In this document: positions 1 through 11,247 of the stretch, in pieces
How the letters are laid out: every line of letters starts with the position of its first letter
How positions within the stretch are numbered: the first letter of the stretch is position 1
Assembly: GCA_030159075.1 (NCBI GenBank)
Contig: BROG01000937.1
Coordinates: 1-64,000, forward strand
DNA: 64,000 bases
DNA from: Atrina japonica
Taxonomy: Eukaryota > Mollusca > Bivalvia > Pterioida > Pinnidae
Reading direction: 5' to 3'
Translations under genes and position numbers: made by a program
The notes under the pieces: model-generated
Told to the model about the DNA's origin: nothing
The model's input: the letters and a program-made list of their open reading frames with translations, nothing else
Databases searched by the model: none

Positions 1-209
1 CAATAATGCCTCGGCGAATACCTGAAACAATGGTTCTGTTTAACATTAATGCCATCTGTAAGATCTTACTTGTTTTGCTTCTTTGTTTTGTTTTCTGCTT
101 TTTTTTGGGGGGGGGGGCTATGTTTACTTCTTTCTTTTTTATTGTTAATGTCTTTAAAGTTATTTAGACCAACATGTACATCAATATTTCATGGTAAGCA
201 TTAGCAGTG

Positions 210-320
210 TATCCGGGAAGAGAATATTGTAACGTGGTTTTCTCCTCCGCCATTAAAATCTGGCCACCATTACATAACTGACAAATATTTAGTTTGGTGT
301 ACAAACAAACAAACAAACAT
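210..320 (+). repeat. SINE fragment (3' part)
   Basis: 'ctggccaccattacataactgac' followed by a gtacaaacaaacaaacaaac tail resembles the 3' part of the bivalve SINE also seen at 2006-2240 ('ctggccgccaccatataactga'). A short frame through it is not an exon. Confidence 0.5.
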
Positions 321-522
321 TTAGAAATGACGTAGATAACAATTCCCAAGATAAATGAGATCTACCTGTCACTGTAAGATACAAAAGTAACGTTATCATT
401 TGATGACATATTCAACATTAGTTTACCATCCTAGATAACAATTGTCAGCTTGTACAATGTTCTTTATCTATCAATATTTTGACTTATATATCATTTCATC
501 TTTTTCATCATATGACACGTAC

Positions 523-594
523 CTGTATTGTGTAAAGTTCCTTATTATTAACCTTCAAATACACATGGCTAGTTGTTGTTGTATTTCTGTATAT
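523..594 (-). CDS. FN3 gene, exon 10 (C-half of FN3 domain)
   Basis: 72 nt, phase 0-0; acceptor gttctatctatag, donor gtacgt. Encodes 'TSHVYLKVNNKELYTIQ', the E-F strands missing from exon 9. No convincing downstream exon is seen in 1-522, so the gene probably continues past the window edge. Confidence 0.6.
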
Positions 595-3500
595 CTATAG
601 ATAGAACAAGATCATACATTAATCATGTGAATTAAAAATCGATTATTCAACTTAACAGACGTTACCATGATTTTGTAAATACAAATGTGATTTGCTGAGC
701 CATTTACCGGGTTCCATTTTTAACTATTGTTCTCCAAATTGTCTTTAGTTTCGCTAGATTGTCTCATTTTCTTTGGACATAATTTTTACGTTTAGTTTTG
801 TTCATAATAATTCTAAAATAATTTATTTTTGACAAAATCGTCTTATTTTCTTTAGACGAAACCATTATGTATACTTTTGTTCAGTTTTTTTTAGATAATG
901 AAATTTCAGGAATTTTTGTTGTATATATTAACGGATGAAAGTGATTGAAATATGTTACTTTAATGTATCTTGGCAATGACAAAATATGTAAAATGTCAAT
1001 TTTTCATATAATTATATAATGCAAGCCTATGATTTTGATTAAACAAAACATCCATAAGTATTGCGTTTATTTTGACTTACCTTATCACCCGGTGATGTGT
1101 TTAACCAGTATGCGACATGATAGCAACGTATCTTACATTGTGGTTCTTCGTGTTTTGGTGGTTCCCATGAAATTAATATATATGGAAACGTGGCGGAAAA
1201 GTTGTGCATCAAAACCTTAAAGTTATTGACTTTGCCTGGACCTATATAAAATACAAACATTTAATTGGTTAACCAATGATACAACTGCTGAGTGCATATT
1301 TTATATAGATGGTGTGAATATTACAAAAATTATGTATGGACAGTGCACATGTTCCTGATCGTCATTAGATATATATATATTTTTTTAGAAAAGCCATTTT
1401 GAAGAGAATAGATATTAATTCCGGAAGAAGTAGTTTGCAACCAAACGCTCAACAACAACGGTTTCACGATTTGCATGTTATACCTTTTGTATGAAGCACC
1501 AGCAGAGTGTATGATTATTAGTGATATGTTGATAATTTACAATATGAAAGCAGATTACTGTTATTGTATATTTAAGCTATATAATTATACATTGATTTTT
1601 CTCATATTACAATTTAAACAAATGCACAGGAACACGAAGCCGTGAAAAAGTCTTTAAAAGTTCATCTTTCTAAATATAGCGTAATACTATCAATGTCTCT
1701 ATTTTATTTTTATTGATTCATTTATTTATTCATTGTTGTTTTAATAGTGACAATACCTGACGTAGAACATACATCGTCTTTGGCCTCTATGGTAGGTTTT
1801 GATGCAAGTGAATTAGAGATTGCTGTCATTGTAAGTGTCCGCACTATTTCGGGTGGATTAGACAAACTCATTTCATTTGCTGTATCAAGTAAAATAATAT
1901 CTAAGAAATAAATGCATACAAATGTTTATGTTATGTAACTCATGTATCTCGCAGTTATAGTCCTCTTTTACTAAATACTTGTAAATTCTAATTGTTAAAA
2001 CAAGGGCCTCCTGTATCGAGTGGATAGGCTATTGCACGTTAAATCATGGTGTATCTTTCCTCCTGTAGGAACAGGTTCGAGCCCCACTGGAACATCAACT
2101 TATATTGTGAGAATGTTGGTAAATTTACTAGAGGTTAATCGAGTGACTCTCTTTCCGGGTACATCGTAATTGGGTTAAATCCTTCTTGACTAAAACTGGC
2201 CGCCACCATATAACTGAAAAAATTGCCCAGTATGATTTAAATCAACACTGAAACTACAAATTCACAGACACCAAAGTTTTTATCGAAAGGAGGTTCATGG
2301 ATCAATATACATATCAGGTTTAAATTGGATGCACTGTGAAATACGGACTTCTGGATATCCAGAAGTGGGATCAGGTAATATCGAGCAGTAGGCATCCCAA
2401 GTCGACCGGTCACAGCCTCCGTAAATTGACCTATAATTAGAATTAAATAATGAAGAATGCATCGTTGACATTATTGGCAAAGACGATTCGACAACCTCTA
2501 TTCAACATTTCGCTCAGTGAAACACTGTAATTGCTACAAAGGAAATTATACAGAATAGTTTTTATTTATTGATACTGTTATATATATTCATTTACCTAAT
2601 CAATTAACAGTAAATGGAAGTTCAAAACCATTGCTCTATCACTTACTCTCAGTGAGTGTCCTGAACGACTTCCGTCGGGTCCTAGGACCATTCCCAGCAG
2701 AATTAAAAGCCATCACACTGACTTGGTATCGAGTATTCTGTTCTAGATCTGATATCGTGATATTTGTTTCACCTCCGTCTGTAGTGTAGTTTTTGAAATT
2801 CGCTAATTCTATTTCATAGCTGGTATCATCTGCATTCGGATAACATGGTATATTCCAAGAAATGATCAACCCGTGCGCTGTTATGTTTTTAAATCTTACA
2901 GACGTAAAATTGATATTTCCCGGTGCTGAAATTAAAACAAAATTTTATTTAGATGCAAATGAATTTTCAATCATAGGGCTACATTTAAGTTCGCAATTAT
3001 TTTTCGTTTTATTTTATATAAGATATAAAACAAATGTTAAACTATTTGAATAAATATATAAGTTATCTCCCTATAACTATTACATTATATATACTGACCC
3101 GCTTCTTTTGTTCTACCAACTTGTGGTATACTCCATAGGGAACCAAGACCGTCACAGATCGCAGGTTTTACCCGGATGAAATACAACCAGTTACTATACA
3201 GCTGAGATAATATGTATGATATTTGATTGGAATCTGATCCGTTCTCATGAAAAGCATGTATTTCAGTAGTTGTTGTGACGTAATTAGAGTCGCCAATGTT
3301 GGAAATACAAACATGATGTTGGTATGTTGTCTCCAGTTTAAAGGGAATATTGGTCTTGTTTTTTAATTTAGGAATGCTGAAGGAAAGAACTACTGCTGAA
3401 GAATTTATAGGCTGCACAGTGAAATCTTTAAAGGGCATGCTTGAACCTGAAAAAGTCAAAATAACATTTGATTTGTTTGTTTATTCATTGTTGTTTAAGG

Positions 3501-3782
3501 TCCCACTCAAGAATCTTTCACTCATATGGAGACGTCACCAATTACCAGTGAAGGGCTTCAAATTTTGGCCTACCCTCGGAACTCACGAAAATTGAGAAGT
3601 GAGGGTTCTTTAACGTGCCGACAGCTACTGTGACAAAGGACCTCGATTTTTACTGTCTCATCCGAAGGACAGGAAACCAACCTGCCGCCGACTGGAGTCG
3701 AACTCACGGTCAAGAGTCAACTAGGTCGGTTAAGTGACATTTGAAGTATTGTTAGAATGCGATATATCTGCAACACACAAAC

Positions 3783-3879
<97 letters not shown>

Positions 3880-4448
3880 ACACTTTAATTTCTAATTTTC
3901 TGCTTTTATATATTATTTGATGTCATAACAAAATGGACATTCGGCTGGAATGGTAGTACATTTCAACAATATTTAGTAGTAGTAGTAGTGGTAGTAAGTA
4001 GTAGTAGTAAAAGCAACATCACCAAAGTTTTTAAAAAATTCTTATATACGAACAGCATTTCCGTGTTACAAAAGTAGAAACATAAATAGATACACGTTGA
4101 CTGTTGAAACTTGCAAAATCCGTCACTCTTTTTCCCGTTACGTCCGACAGAATATAATGTGACAGTGTAGGTAACTCCAGGATCCAAGTTTTGTAAAGTT
4201 AATATTGGTTCGCCGTTTATCTCTCTGGATTTGATGTGAGAACCAATGGTTTTAATATCCAACAGATAACCAACAGATCCGTCTGGATACCGTTGGTTTG
4301 TGAAAAGTGAAAGCTTCGTTGGTTCAATTTCTGAGAATATCACTAAATTGCATTGGGGACCATTCGGTTCTGAAAAAAAAATGTTTGATTAAAAATAGTT
4401 GAACGCTAGACCAATATACGAACATTCATCATCATCATTATCATCATT

Positions 4449-4486
<38 letters not shown>

Positions 4487-4493
4487 TATCGTC

Positions 4494-4538
<45 letters not shown>

Positions 4539-7500
4539 CATCCATATTTTCACTTAACAATAATATTCAACATCCTTACTTGTAACGACTTGGAAACTAC
4601 AGGTTTTGTCACTGGTTTGGTTATCCTTGCCAATGCCTTGCAAGTAAAATGTATATATTTCACCCGGAAGTAAGTTTGATATAATACTTGCTCCATCACT
4701 CCAGGAAATTAACATCTCTCTTGAAATACTCCCGTCCGTTAGAGAATGCTGATGTATCTTAAAATAATACGCACCAATGTCCACTTCATCAAGGTTCAAC
4801 CTGAAACTTGAATTTGTCACTTCGCTAACGTTGACCAGAGAGCAATTAGGATTCATTGGTTCTGGAAAATAAAGTAATCAGTTAGTCATTGTGCAGTCTT
4901 TGTCATTACGTTCTACTTACAAATGTTCACTACATCATGTAGGTGGTATTGTTTCACATTTTAATACGTCAGCCAAACCATTTCGAACAGATCTACCTTA
5001 TACAGGTTTGGTGTTATGAAATATCTTATGAGTCTCAATATTACAAAAACCATAGATAGCTCTTTAGTACCTGTTTATTTGGTATTTTACAATCTAACAA
5101 TTAACATTGAATAATAAGAAATTTAGATACTGTTATACATTTAATTTCATGATTTCAGGATCTTTGGTATTTTTTCATAAAATTTTTTATATATAAATCG
5201 CTTTATTTTTATGTAGTCCGACGAACTGTTAAGTACTATTTGAGAAGTTCTATACTAACTCGTTCGCTGATGTATGGAACAAGTTGGTGGCCAAATGTGA
5301 TTCATGTCTGTTTGATTGATGTATATATTGAATGTGTATTCCGATCCTGCATGTAGATGCCCATAAGTGTAAGACGTTCTATACAATGTGTTTGACATAA
5401 TTTTTAACCGACCAGTTTGAGTGGATCTGTATACTACGATATATGATGACGCCACGTGTGTCATGTTGATATTGCTGACGTCAATGGTAATACTAGATGG
5501 AGTTGTATGTGTAATGAGTGATCCTCCACAGACATATGGACCTTAATGACAATAAAACATAATCATTTTTCTGACGGAATCTAGCAAAGGTCAACAATAA
5601 TTTAATTATTCCATTGCTGATGAATTCATATTTAATATTATCATGCATTTGATGATTCTACAAATATCAATGAAGACAATATATACGGGGTCGAGACGTA
5701 CAAAAAGAAATAGGTTTTTATTACTTTTTCTACATTTGTCATGTAAAACCAGCTTTTCAAAAAAAATATTGTGATGTAATTTTTATCACATTTCAATAGT
5801 ATTTTTTATCGTTAATCTTAAATTAAATACAGTTTCTTTTTATATTTTGATTTTTAATTTTCTTAAACAGAAATATCATTGATCATATTTGTAATAAAAA
5901 CCTCTATATGGATAAGCAAAATTGTCTTATTTTGACTTTCTATTTAAATTGTAAAATATTTGAAATAGCAAATTACAAAAGCAAATGCCAAAAACCAATT
6001 AAATTTGGAAATGTCCTGATTGATGGTGAAAATCTAAATTTAATCTGATCAGAAATGACTTCACAATATTGTATTGAAAAAAGTTTATCAAACATGAAAT
6101 ATATATAAAAAGTCAGTGACCAAATACGTTTTCGCACATATCATATGTTACTGTATAATTATACAGAAATTGTATTCATTGTTATTATATTTTTTATTGT
6201 TGTTATCATCCAGCCAAACATTTTTCACATATATGAAGCTGTCACCAGCTTTAGGAAAATTACAACTTTGTATCTGTGCCATGAACGCCAAGGCTATGAG
6301 GATTTTACATGGCATTACACTTCGCTTTGAAGATTAATCGCAAAGATCCGTTAATTTCACTTTTTTCCAGCGTTTGGCAAAAGAAGTCAATAAGTCTTAG
6401 GTATGAACCGGTATTGTGAATCGGAACTGGAATTATCTGCTTGCGAGTCGAAACATCACCGCTAGGTCATTGCGGGGGTACAAAGAAAAATACCAATGTC
6501 AATGCATATACTATCTGCAGTATATGATTACGAACATACAAATTTACACTAAATAGTGGTGAGTCAAATGTAGGGATGTCACATGGATGACACTGTTCTT
6601 CGTCTGATAACTAGCTTTTCAGTAAACGGGACTGCAACGTCTGATATATACAGGTATATGTCCAGATTTGAAATAATCTCGAGTTAGGAGCTATCCATGC
6701 TGTGTTTGAGGTTTTGCCGACGTTAACCGGTGGTTTTACTGTTGCAAATTGAGTAAACGGATAATTGCGACGTACAACCACCGGTTGACGTTGGTAAATC
6801 TTCAAACACAGCATGGTTATCTCCATTCTAATGCTACACCATTGTATACATTGTATACATTTTAAAATACGTTCAGTGTGTTTGTCGTTCCCAAGTATAA
6901 ACTTCGTAACTACTACTACCGTTTCGATACATCCGCTTGAAAATAGTTTTCTTAAAGATCTAATACATTAAAGACTCCATCTCTTTTTTCAAAGAAAAAT
7001 TACTCTTTTGGTGTATTTATTCAGTACAAATTGAAAAATATGGACTAACAACACTTCATGTAAGTAAATATCAAAGGTTCCCAAAGCTGAACCGTCGTAA
7101 TATGACGCCATTATTGTGGGTGATAAAGATGATCACACAAATTAATTCTGTTTACTGTGATGCGGTTTGTTTTTAATTAGATGACGTCAATCGTGTGTTT
7201 TACTGCTTGTAATTTTCACAAATAGCCAATCAGAATGTGTGTAACATAATCGATTGCATTAGAATTCAAAATATCTATTGTGATGTTTGGGTAAATGTGT
7301 ATAAGCATTGCATCGACAGATACAGTATACGGGAAGATCACTGTATCAATCGATTGCTATATCATCATATTGAATTGATAATACCTTACCGTTTGTTGAA
7401 ATTGAGAGAGTTACGGCGTTGTTCGTACATGTGAAACTGAGATAGATGCTGATCAAATAGCACAGCTGAAATATAAATTTGAATATTTATGTTCCTGTAA

Positions 7501-7870
7501 TCACAAAATACTATGTATGTTCCAGTAATCGTGCTACTGTAGCCAACAATGTATCATTTTGTTAGCATAATGCCATACAGTTGTACATTCTAATGGTAAA
7601 CCATATTAATATACAAAACAATAATTAATCAGGATATGTATACACATATACTTATATGATAAAAATCAAAGTAGATGTATTTGTTTTCATTTAATTACAA
7701 TGCAATATCAACTAGATATTTTACAATGAAACCTAATATAAAAAATATACACAAATTAATGATTAAATAACGAGTGTTTGAAATAATATTCTCACAAAAT
7801 ATTACTGACATGGATATGTATGATTTGTTTGAAAATGATTTTACTCGCAATATTTAATACTTACGTACAT
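523..7870 (-). CDS. secreted or receptor protein with FN3-like repeats (partial, 10 exons)
   Basis: Spliced minus-strand gene assembled by eye: exons 7870-7865 (coding part), 7465-7390, 5541-5260, 4861-4580, 4369-4094, 3446-3099, 2925-2647, 1879-1757, 1241-1081 and 594-523. All junctions are GT/AG and phases agree across every junction; the coding total is 1905 nt (635 codons) with no stop. The N-terminus is a hydrophobic signal peptide (M-Y-L-C-Y-L-I-S-I-Y-L-S-F). Then follow repeats of about 93 residues, one per phase-1 exon, with FN3 hallmarks: W or L in strand B, an 'L-x-P-G-x-x-Y-x-(F/V)-x-(L/I)' strand E-F, and a final C-x-(F/I). Repeats 1-3 have a Cys near each end, suggesting a disulfide per repeat. 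Exon 2925-2647 is the clearest FN3. Such arrays occur in receptor tyrosine phosphatases and adhesion proteins; no transmembrane or catalytic exon is visible, so the class is unknown. The 3' end is probably off the left edge. Confidence 0.75.
1081..1241 (-). CDS. FN3 gene, exon 9 (N-half of FN3 domain)
   Basis: 161 nt; acceptor ttttatatag, donor gtaagt. Enters in phase 1 and leaves in phase 0. Contains 'YILISWEPPK' (strand B Trp) and 'IRCYHVAYWLNTSPG' (strand C). The rest of this domain is on the next exon, so this FN3 is split by an intron, unlike repeats 1-4. Confidence 0.75.
1757..1879 (-). CDS. FN3 gene, exon 8 (linker)
   Basis: 123 nt between acceptor cttgatacag and donor gtattg, phase 1-1. 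Encodes 41 residues including 'RTLTMTAISNSLASKP', which resembles a terminal FN3 strand; too short for a domain. Phases join both neighbours without a stop. Confidence 0.6.
2006..2240 (+). repeat. tRNA-derived SINE
   Basis: Has a B-box-like ggttcgagccc at 2074-2084 and the conserved 3' body 'aaactggccgccaccatataactgaa'. Lies in an intron of the FN3 gene. A related fragment is at 37470-37620. Confidence 0.6.
2245..2535 (-). mobile_element. Penelope-like element 3' tail, old fragment
   Basis: Diverged copy of the tail seen at 8725, 20975 and elsewhere: 'gtgggatcagg', 'gtcgaccggtcaca' and 'caacatttcgctcagtgaaaca' occur in order. The most decayed PLE copy in the window, intronic in the FN3 gene. 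Confidence 0.65.
2647..2925 (-). CDS. FN3 gene, exon 7 (canonical FN3 domain)
   Basis: 279 nt, phase 1-1; acceptor gttttaatttcag, donor gtaagt. The most typical FN3 domain here: 'LIISWNIP' (strand B Trp), 'SYEIELANF' (strand C), then 'LEQNTRYQVSVMAFNSAGNG' (Leu, the tyrosine corner and a G strand). Directly recognisable as fibronectin type III. Confidence 0.85.
3099..3446 (-). CDS. FN3 gene, exon 6 (FN3-like repeat 4)
   Basis: 348 nt, phase 1-1; acceptor ttgactttttcag, donor gtcagt. A longer repeat with 'SSAVVLSFSIP' (strand B, Trp replaced) and 'LYSNWLYFIRVKPAICDG' (strand F). It lacks the paired-Cys layout of repeats 1-3. Confidence 0.7.
3472..3745 (-). repeat. tRNA-derived SINE
   Basis: Body 'actcatatggagacgtcacc' through 'cgaaggacaggaaaccaacctgccg', with the decayed tRNA-like head at the high-coordinate end and tail (attgttgttt) at the low end. 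Same family as 26105, 40588, 50945, 51838 and 56885. Confidence 0.75.
3785..3877. repeat. (AG)n microsatellite
   Basis: About 46 uninterrupted AG dinucleotides, intronic. Confidence 0.98.
4094..4369 (-). CDS. FN3 gene, exon 5 (FN3-like repeat 3)
   Basis: 276 nt, phase 1-1; acceptor tttttttcag. The donor gtatct is weak but sits exactly where the neighbouring repeats place theirs (F-Q-x-x-T then a split codon). Begins P-N-G-P-Q-C-N-L-V and contains 'LDPGVTYTVTLYSVGRNG'. A frame-open extension past the donor ends in microsatellite-derived sequence and is not coding. Confidence 0.7.
4428..4540. repeat. (ATC)n then (ATT)n microsatellite
   Basis: Adjacent ATC and ATT trinucleotide arrays between two FN3-gene exons. 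Confidence 0.95.
4580..4861 (-). CDS. FN3 gene, exon 4 (FN3-like repeat 2)
   Basis: 282 nt, phase 1-1; acceptor ttattttccag, donor gtaagg. Begins P-M-N-P-N-C-S-L-V and ends K-T-C-S-F-Q-V-V-T. 'NLLPGEIYTFYLQGIG' is the E-F strand signature. Same length as exon 3, so repeats 1 and 2 are paralogous units. Confidence 0.75.
5260..5541 (-). CDS. FN3 gene, exon 3 (FN3-like repeat 1)
   Basis: 282 nt, phase 1 on both sides; acceptor ttgtcattaag, donor gttagt. Begins G-P-Y-V-C-G-G and ends T-C-S-I-H-Q-R-T. 'SSYIVVYRS' and 'HLHAGSEYTFNIYI' match FN3 strands C and E-F. First extracellular repeat after the signal peptide. Confidence 0.75.
6695..6816 (+). repeat. 41-bp inverted repeat, hairpin with 40-nt loop
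   Basis: Arms 6695-6735 and 6776-6816 pair at 36 of 41 positions. Read as plus-strand RNA, four of the five differences are G-U wobbles and only one is a true mismatch. Lies in the intron between exons 2 and 3 of the FN3 gene, opposite its direction. Could be a foldback MITE or a precursor hairpin. Confidence 0.85.
7390..7465 (-). CDS. FN3 gene, exon 2 (signal peptide)
   Basis: 76 nt between acceptor tatatttcag and donor gtaagg. It encodes L-C-Y-L-I-S-I-Y-L-S-F-T-C-T-N-N-A-V, a hydrophobic core followed by a small/polar region typical of signal cleavage. Starts in phase 0 and ends in phase 1; the split Gly codon completes perfectly with the next exon. Confidence 0.65.
7865..7870 (-). CDS. 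FN3 gene, start codon and first coding exon (MY)
   Basis: Coding part of exon 1 is only ATG-TAC, followed directly by a strong donor (gtaagt, 7864 down). I chose this ATG because phase 0 joins it to the next exon and gives a signal peptide starting M-Y-L-C-Y-L-I-S. The open frame continues upstream to about 8032 with other ATGs, so a longer N-terminus is possible, but it would put a second hydrophobic stretch ahead of the signal peptide. The exon's 5' limit is not visible. Confidence 0.5.
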
Positions 7871-8724
7871 CCAAAATGACAAGTATTCTAAGTAACACAA
7901 TGCAAGTAATATATTTATCAAATTAACTATATATTCACTTAATAAGGCACTGTCATACATGGCTAGCTTATGGAAACCAAAATGAATCCTTACTTTACTT
8001 TTGTAGTCCATGTACATATTATTTCGATACATCGTATTTAAGTTGGCTTGTATACGTTAGAGTGATGCCGTAGATACATTGTAGATATAAGATAATAAAA
8101 GTGTTGTTATCATGGTACAATGTATTACAATAGTTATTATATCAACTTATTGATTAAACTCATGATTTTGTGTACAATCTAACACATAATACTATGAACG
8201 GTTTGATATAGAGTTCATCTGAAATTCTAAAATGAAACATAGAACACACTTTGCTGAACTGTTGTTTTACAATTATACCGAAATTATTCGTTTATTACAT
8301 AGCAAAAGTGGATCACACATACATTTTGACCTGTATGAGGGATAAACATCATTGCTTTTCCCAAAGAAAAGCCATTAGGGTACCATGAATATTTATCTGT
8401 CACCTAAACGGCATCCATATTGACAATAAATGCATTCTGATAAGCGTGCATTCCTTATATTTACAAATTATTTTTTTATATTGACAAAGTTCAAAGTAGA
8501 ATTTCTTTTATATGTGAAATGAAAATATTTTTAGAAATACTCTTATAAGAAGCTAAAATTTTACTCATTTAGACTTTTAAATTAGGCTTGTGTTTTACGT
8601 CTCTTACAAACCGAGAAGATGCGGTAATATTGTTTGTTTACATTTTGTGTATTGATCTGTAGGCCTATTTACTAAATCAACTTGGTGTGACGGCATGTCA
8701 TGTGACGAACTTCGATTACAGATG
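7871..8724. other. gene-free stretch upstream of FN3 gene
   Basis: AT-rich, no gene or repeat recognised. It should hold the FN3 gene 5' UTR (frame open to 8032) and promoter, but no clear TATA or initiator could be fixed. Confidence 0.5.
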
Positions 8725-8935
8725 ATATAATATAAAAAATTTCAGATACCAAAGTATAAATCAATAGAATGTCCAGGACATAGATACAAATCCGGTAAAA
8801 ATGGACAAACACGGACCTCTGGAAACCAAGAGGTGGGATCAGGTGCCATGGAGGAGTAAGCATCCCCTGTCGACCGGTCACACCCGCCGTGAGTCCACAG
8901 TCAAGTCCAATGAAACACGTAAGGACGGTGTAAAG
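8725..8935 (-). mobile_element. Penelope-like element 3' tail
   Basis: About 200 bp close to the tail at 20975-21180 ('ggtaaaaatggacaaacacg', 'aagaggtgggatcaggtgcc', 'gtcgaccggtcacacccgcc'). No coding part, so a 5'-truncated insertion. Confidence 0.8.
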
Positions 8936-9412
8936 TGTAAAAATAAATTAGTGTTTTCGAAATTGGCCTAATTATTGTGTCTAGGTCTGTCACATTGACC
9001 TTATGCAAAGCATATTATAATATGTACTCCAACTAAGCCAATGCTGCGCGGAAAAGATGCGCGTATGGTTCGATTTAGGGGGAAATAGCAGCCGCTCTCA
9101 CTTAAATTTCCGTTTGATCACGGAAAGTCTCGGCACTAGACCCCCGAGAGATTGCGAAAAAAAAACTACTTCAGGGCAGTGCCTAAGTAAAAACTAAGTA
9201 AAATTGCAAAAAAATGAAAATAAATATTTACAGGGATCAGTATCACTCGGATATTAATTGCTCGAACCTTCTTCAAATATACAAAAGTTGCATCTGTGCA
9301 AGCTACACTCACTCGCGGAAACGAGTTTGCGTAAATCTCGTTATGCCAATTTCGCCCATGGCCATTTTGAATATGGGCTATCTTACGTACCAGTGAAACA
9401 TTCCCGGATGAA

Positions 9413-9619
9413 ATGTCGGCCGCCATGGTTACAGTTGCCTCATCCGAAGCATCCAAAGTATCAAAATCTGATTCTTCAGTTAATGCTTTAACCCCTGAAT
9501 ATATGAGTGGTATGCTCTTTTCTATTGTTGAAGGCCAGTCTGTTCTCGTCTGTAGGGTTAAAAGGGTTAATAGAAGATGTGTGACGACTAAGTGTTTAAT
9601 AAACGTACTTTTTCACTAA
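9413..9619 (+). CDS. possible 5' exon of an unrecognised gene
   Basis: An open frame of 68 codons in a locally GC-richer patch. The second ATG (9425) has a near-perfect Kozak context (gccgccATGG) and the N-terminus is Ser/Ala/Val-rich. I see no domain and no clear donor, and the opposite strand is also open. Could be a first exon or a chance frame; low confidence. Confidence 0.2.
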   Translation: MSAAMVTVASSEASKVSKSDSSVNALTPEYMSGMLFSIVEGQSVLVCRVKRVNRRCVTTKCLINVLFH

Positions 9620-10217
9620 GGACTGCATTCATAACGAGTAATCGCGGTGAAAAGTACTGGCAATTGGATTATTCTGCCAAAACTTGAATCAGATTTATGC
9701 TAGTGCTTTTTCCACTTCCTGTTATAGAATCAGTCTACTACTACCGAAATTCTCTAGACTTTTCCTTTCCTCTATGATACAGTAAGGAGAATTTGAAGTA
9801 AATAGTATTGAAAAACTATTGAATTAAATACAATTTCTGACATCGATCGATTATAACTTTGGTAAAATTAATAAAGCTCTGTTTATATAACATATCTTAA
9901 GCTTTATATATTGCAGATCATACGTTCAGCTGTAGGGAAAACATAAGGGAATTGATCTAGTGACCGGAAGTCATAAACAGGAAATGAATATAAATGATAT
10001 TGGCCGAGTTATGATGTTTGGGCAGAACATCCCGTGTTAGGCCAATGTTACTGTAGTTAATAATGCTCACTATTGTTGATTCGGTGTAGTTAAACGTTGC
10101 TTTTATAGTAGTTAAACTAGATTTTCTTTAGGATTAACTTTGTCAATGACATAATCAAGACATAAGTTAAGGCCAATTCTACTTCAGTTAAACCTATTTT
10201 TTGTTTTCACAACGGGT

Positions 10218-10830
10218 TGTCATTCATATTCGTAAAACGTACCTTCCAATCGTTCTTGATGATCATCCTGGATGTAATACACATAAGGATAACGATCAAG
10301 TACTCGTTTCTCGACCGTGAACAGTTCCGTGGTCCAGTTAGGTAAGTACCCCTTATCAAATATACGTTTTACTTTACTGATACGTACGCCATCACCTGTA
10401 TGAAACTTGGGCAATGGACGGTTTTTAGAAGGGGTACCATATAAGGTCTCCCAGACTTCTAACACATTGGAAGGATTGAATTCTATGGGACTTATACCGA
10501 TACTACGATGATACGATTGATTATAACCTTGAACAATCTAAGGTAGAGCGTCAACATAACGACGTGAACGAGTATGAGTAAAATATCTCCACATGCGAGC
10601 TTTCAGTGTCCTTTGAAATCGTTCTACAATACTAGCTTTTGTTTCTGTATTGTCTGTCGTAAAGAAATGAATATCATGAAACGTTTGACGAAATTCACGA
10701 TTAAAAAACTCTTTTCCTTTATCGGATTGTATACGAATGGGACGTCGTCCTTTAGCTTGTTTTAATACTGCTTGAAACCTTCGTACCATTTCTTTGGCAC
10801 TTGATACATAATCGTTAACCACTCCGACTG
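10218..10830 (-). pseudogene. Polinton-type integrase, C-terminal half, broken
   Basis: Retrovirus-like DDE integrase, which inserts the element's ends into host DNA. Visible are 'PIRIQSDKGKEFFN' (second catalytic Asp with D-K-G-x-E), 'NTETKASIVERFQRTLK' (the catalytic Glu region) and a C-terminal 'FHTGDGVRISKVKRIFDKGY' chromodomain-like segment. The first catalytic Asp and zinc-binding N-terminus are lost where the TIR joins. An in-frame TAG at about 10540 interrupts 'DALP-IVQGYNQSYHRS'. The frame ends with TGA near 10220. Family assignment is by recognition of Polinton integrases. Confidence 0.75.
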
Positions 10831-11143
10831 TGGCGACACCTACTGTTGGTTTTACAAACCTGGAAAACCCCAAAGTTTCGGTTCTGAAAAAAGATTCACT
10901 CTTAGTCCAAAAACTGGAAAAAAAACAACTTATCTCTCTAGCTGTTGACCTCTCGTGACCTCTCTTGACGCCGACCTCTTGTAACAAAGGCTCTCATTGG
11001 CTCATTATCTAAGATGGCCGCCTCACAACCTTCCACTTCCGGTCATAGACACGCCTCCAAGCTCAACGATTGGCTCTTTCTCCTTATTGCCATGACAACA
11101 TTACCTCACTTCCGGTATGACGCACTTCCGGTTATGACGTCAC

Positions 11144-11247
11144 AGGCGGTTCCATAGAGCGCCATTTGAATTCACCAATCAAAAGCCAGCATTCTGATGA
11201 CGTCATCAGTGACGGTTAAATTCAAATGGCGCGCTATGGAGCTGCCT
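11144..11247 (-). repeat. TIR-internal foldback arms, copy 1
   Basis: Arms 11144-11172 and 11219-11247 pair at 26 of 29 positions around a loop holding the palindrome gatgacgtcatc. Equivalent to 57131-57256. Confidence 0.85.

Noticed and set aside
164..349. Minus-strand frame (61 codons) near the FN3 gene as a further exon
   Set aside because: Its core reads as SINE sequence on the plus strand ('ctggccaccattacataactga', then an acaaac tail), and the only acceptor gives no FN3-like peptide.
2295..2480. Minus-strand frame with 'GGCDRSTWDAYC' as an exon
   Set aside because: It is translated PLE tail; the same peptide appears in every tail copy in the window.
8725..8935. Hammerhead ribozyme in the PLE tails, as known for some PLEs
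   Set aside because: I looked on both strands for the CTGATGA...GAAA core; only ctgatccc occurs, with no paired GAAA arm. An Rfam scan would settle it.
9166..9456. Minus-strand 96-codon frame opposite the possible exon at 9413
   Set aside because: No domain, and the plus strand has the better start context; the two frames share open sequence by composition.
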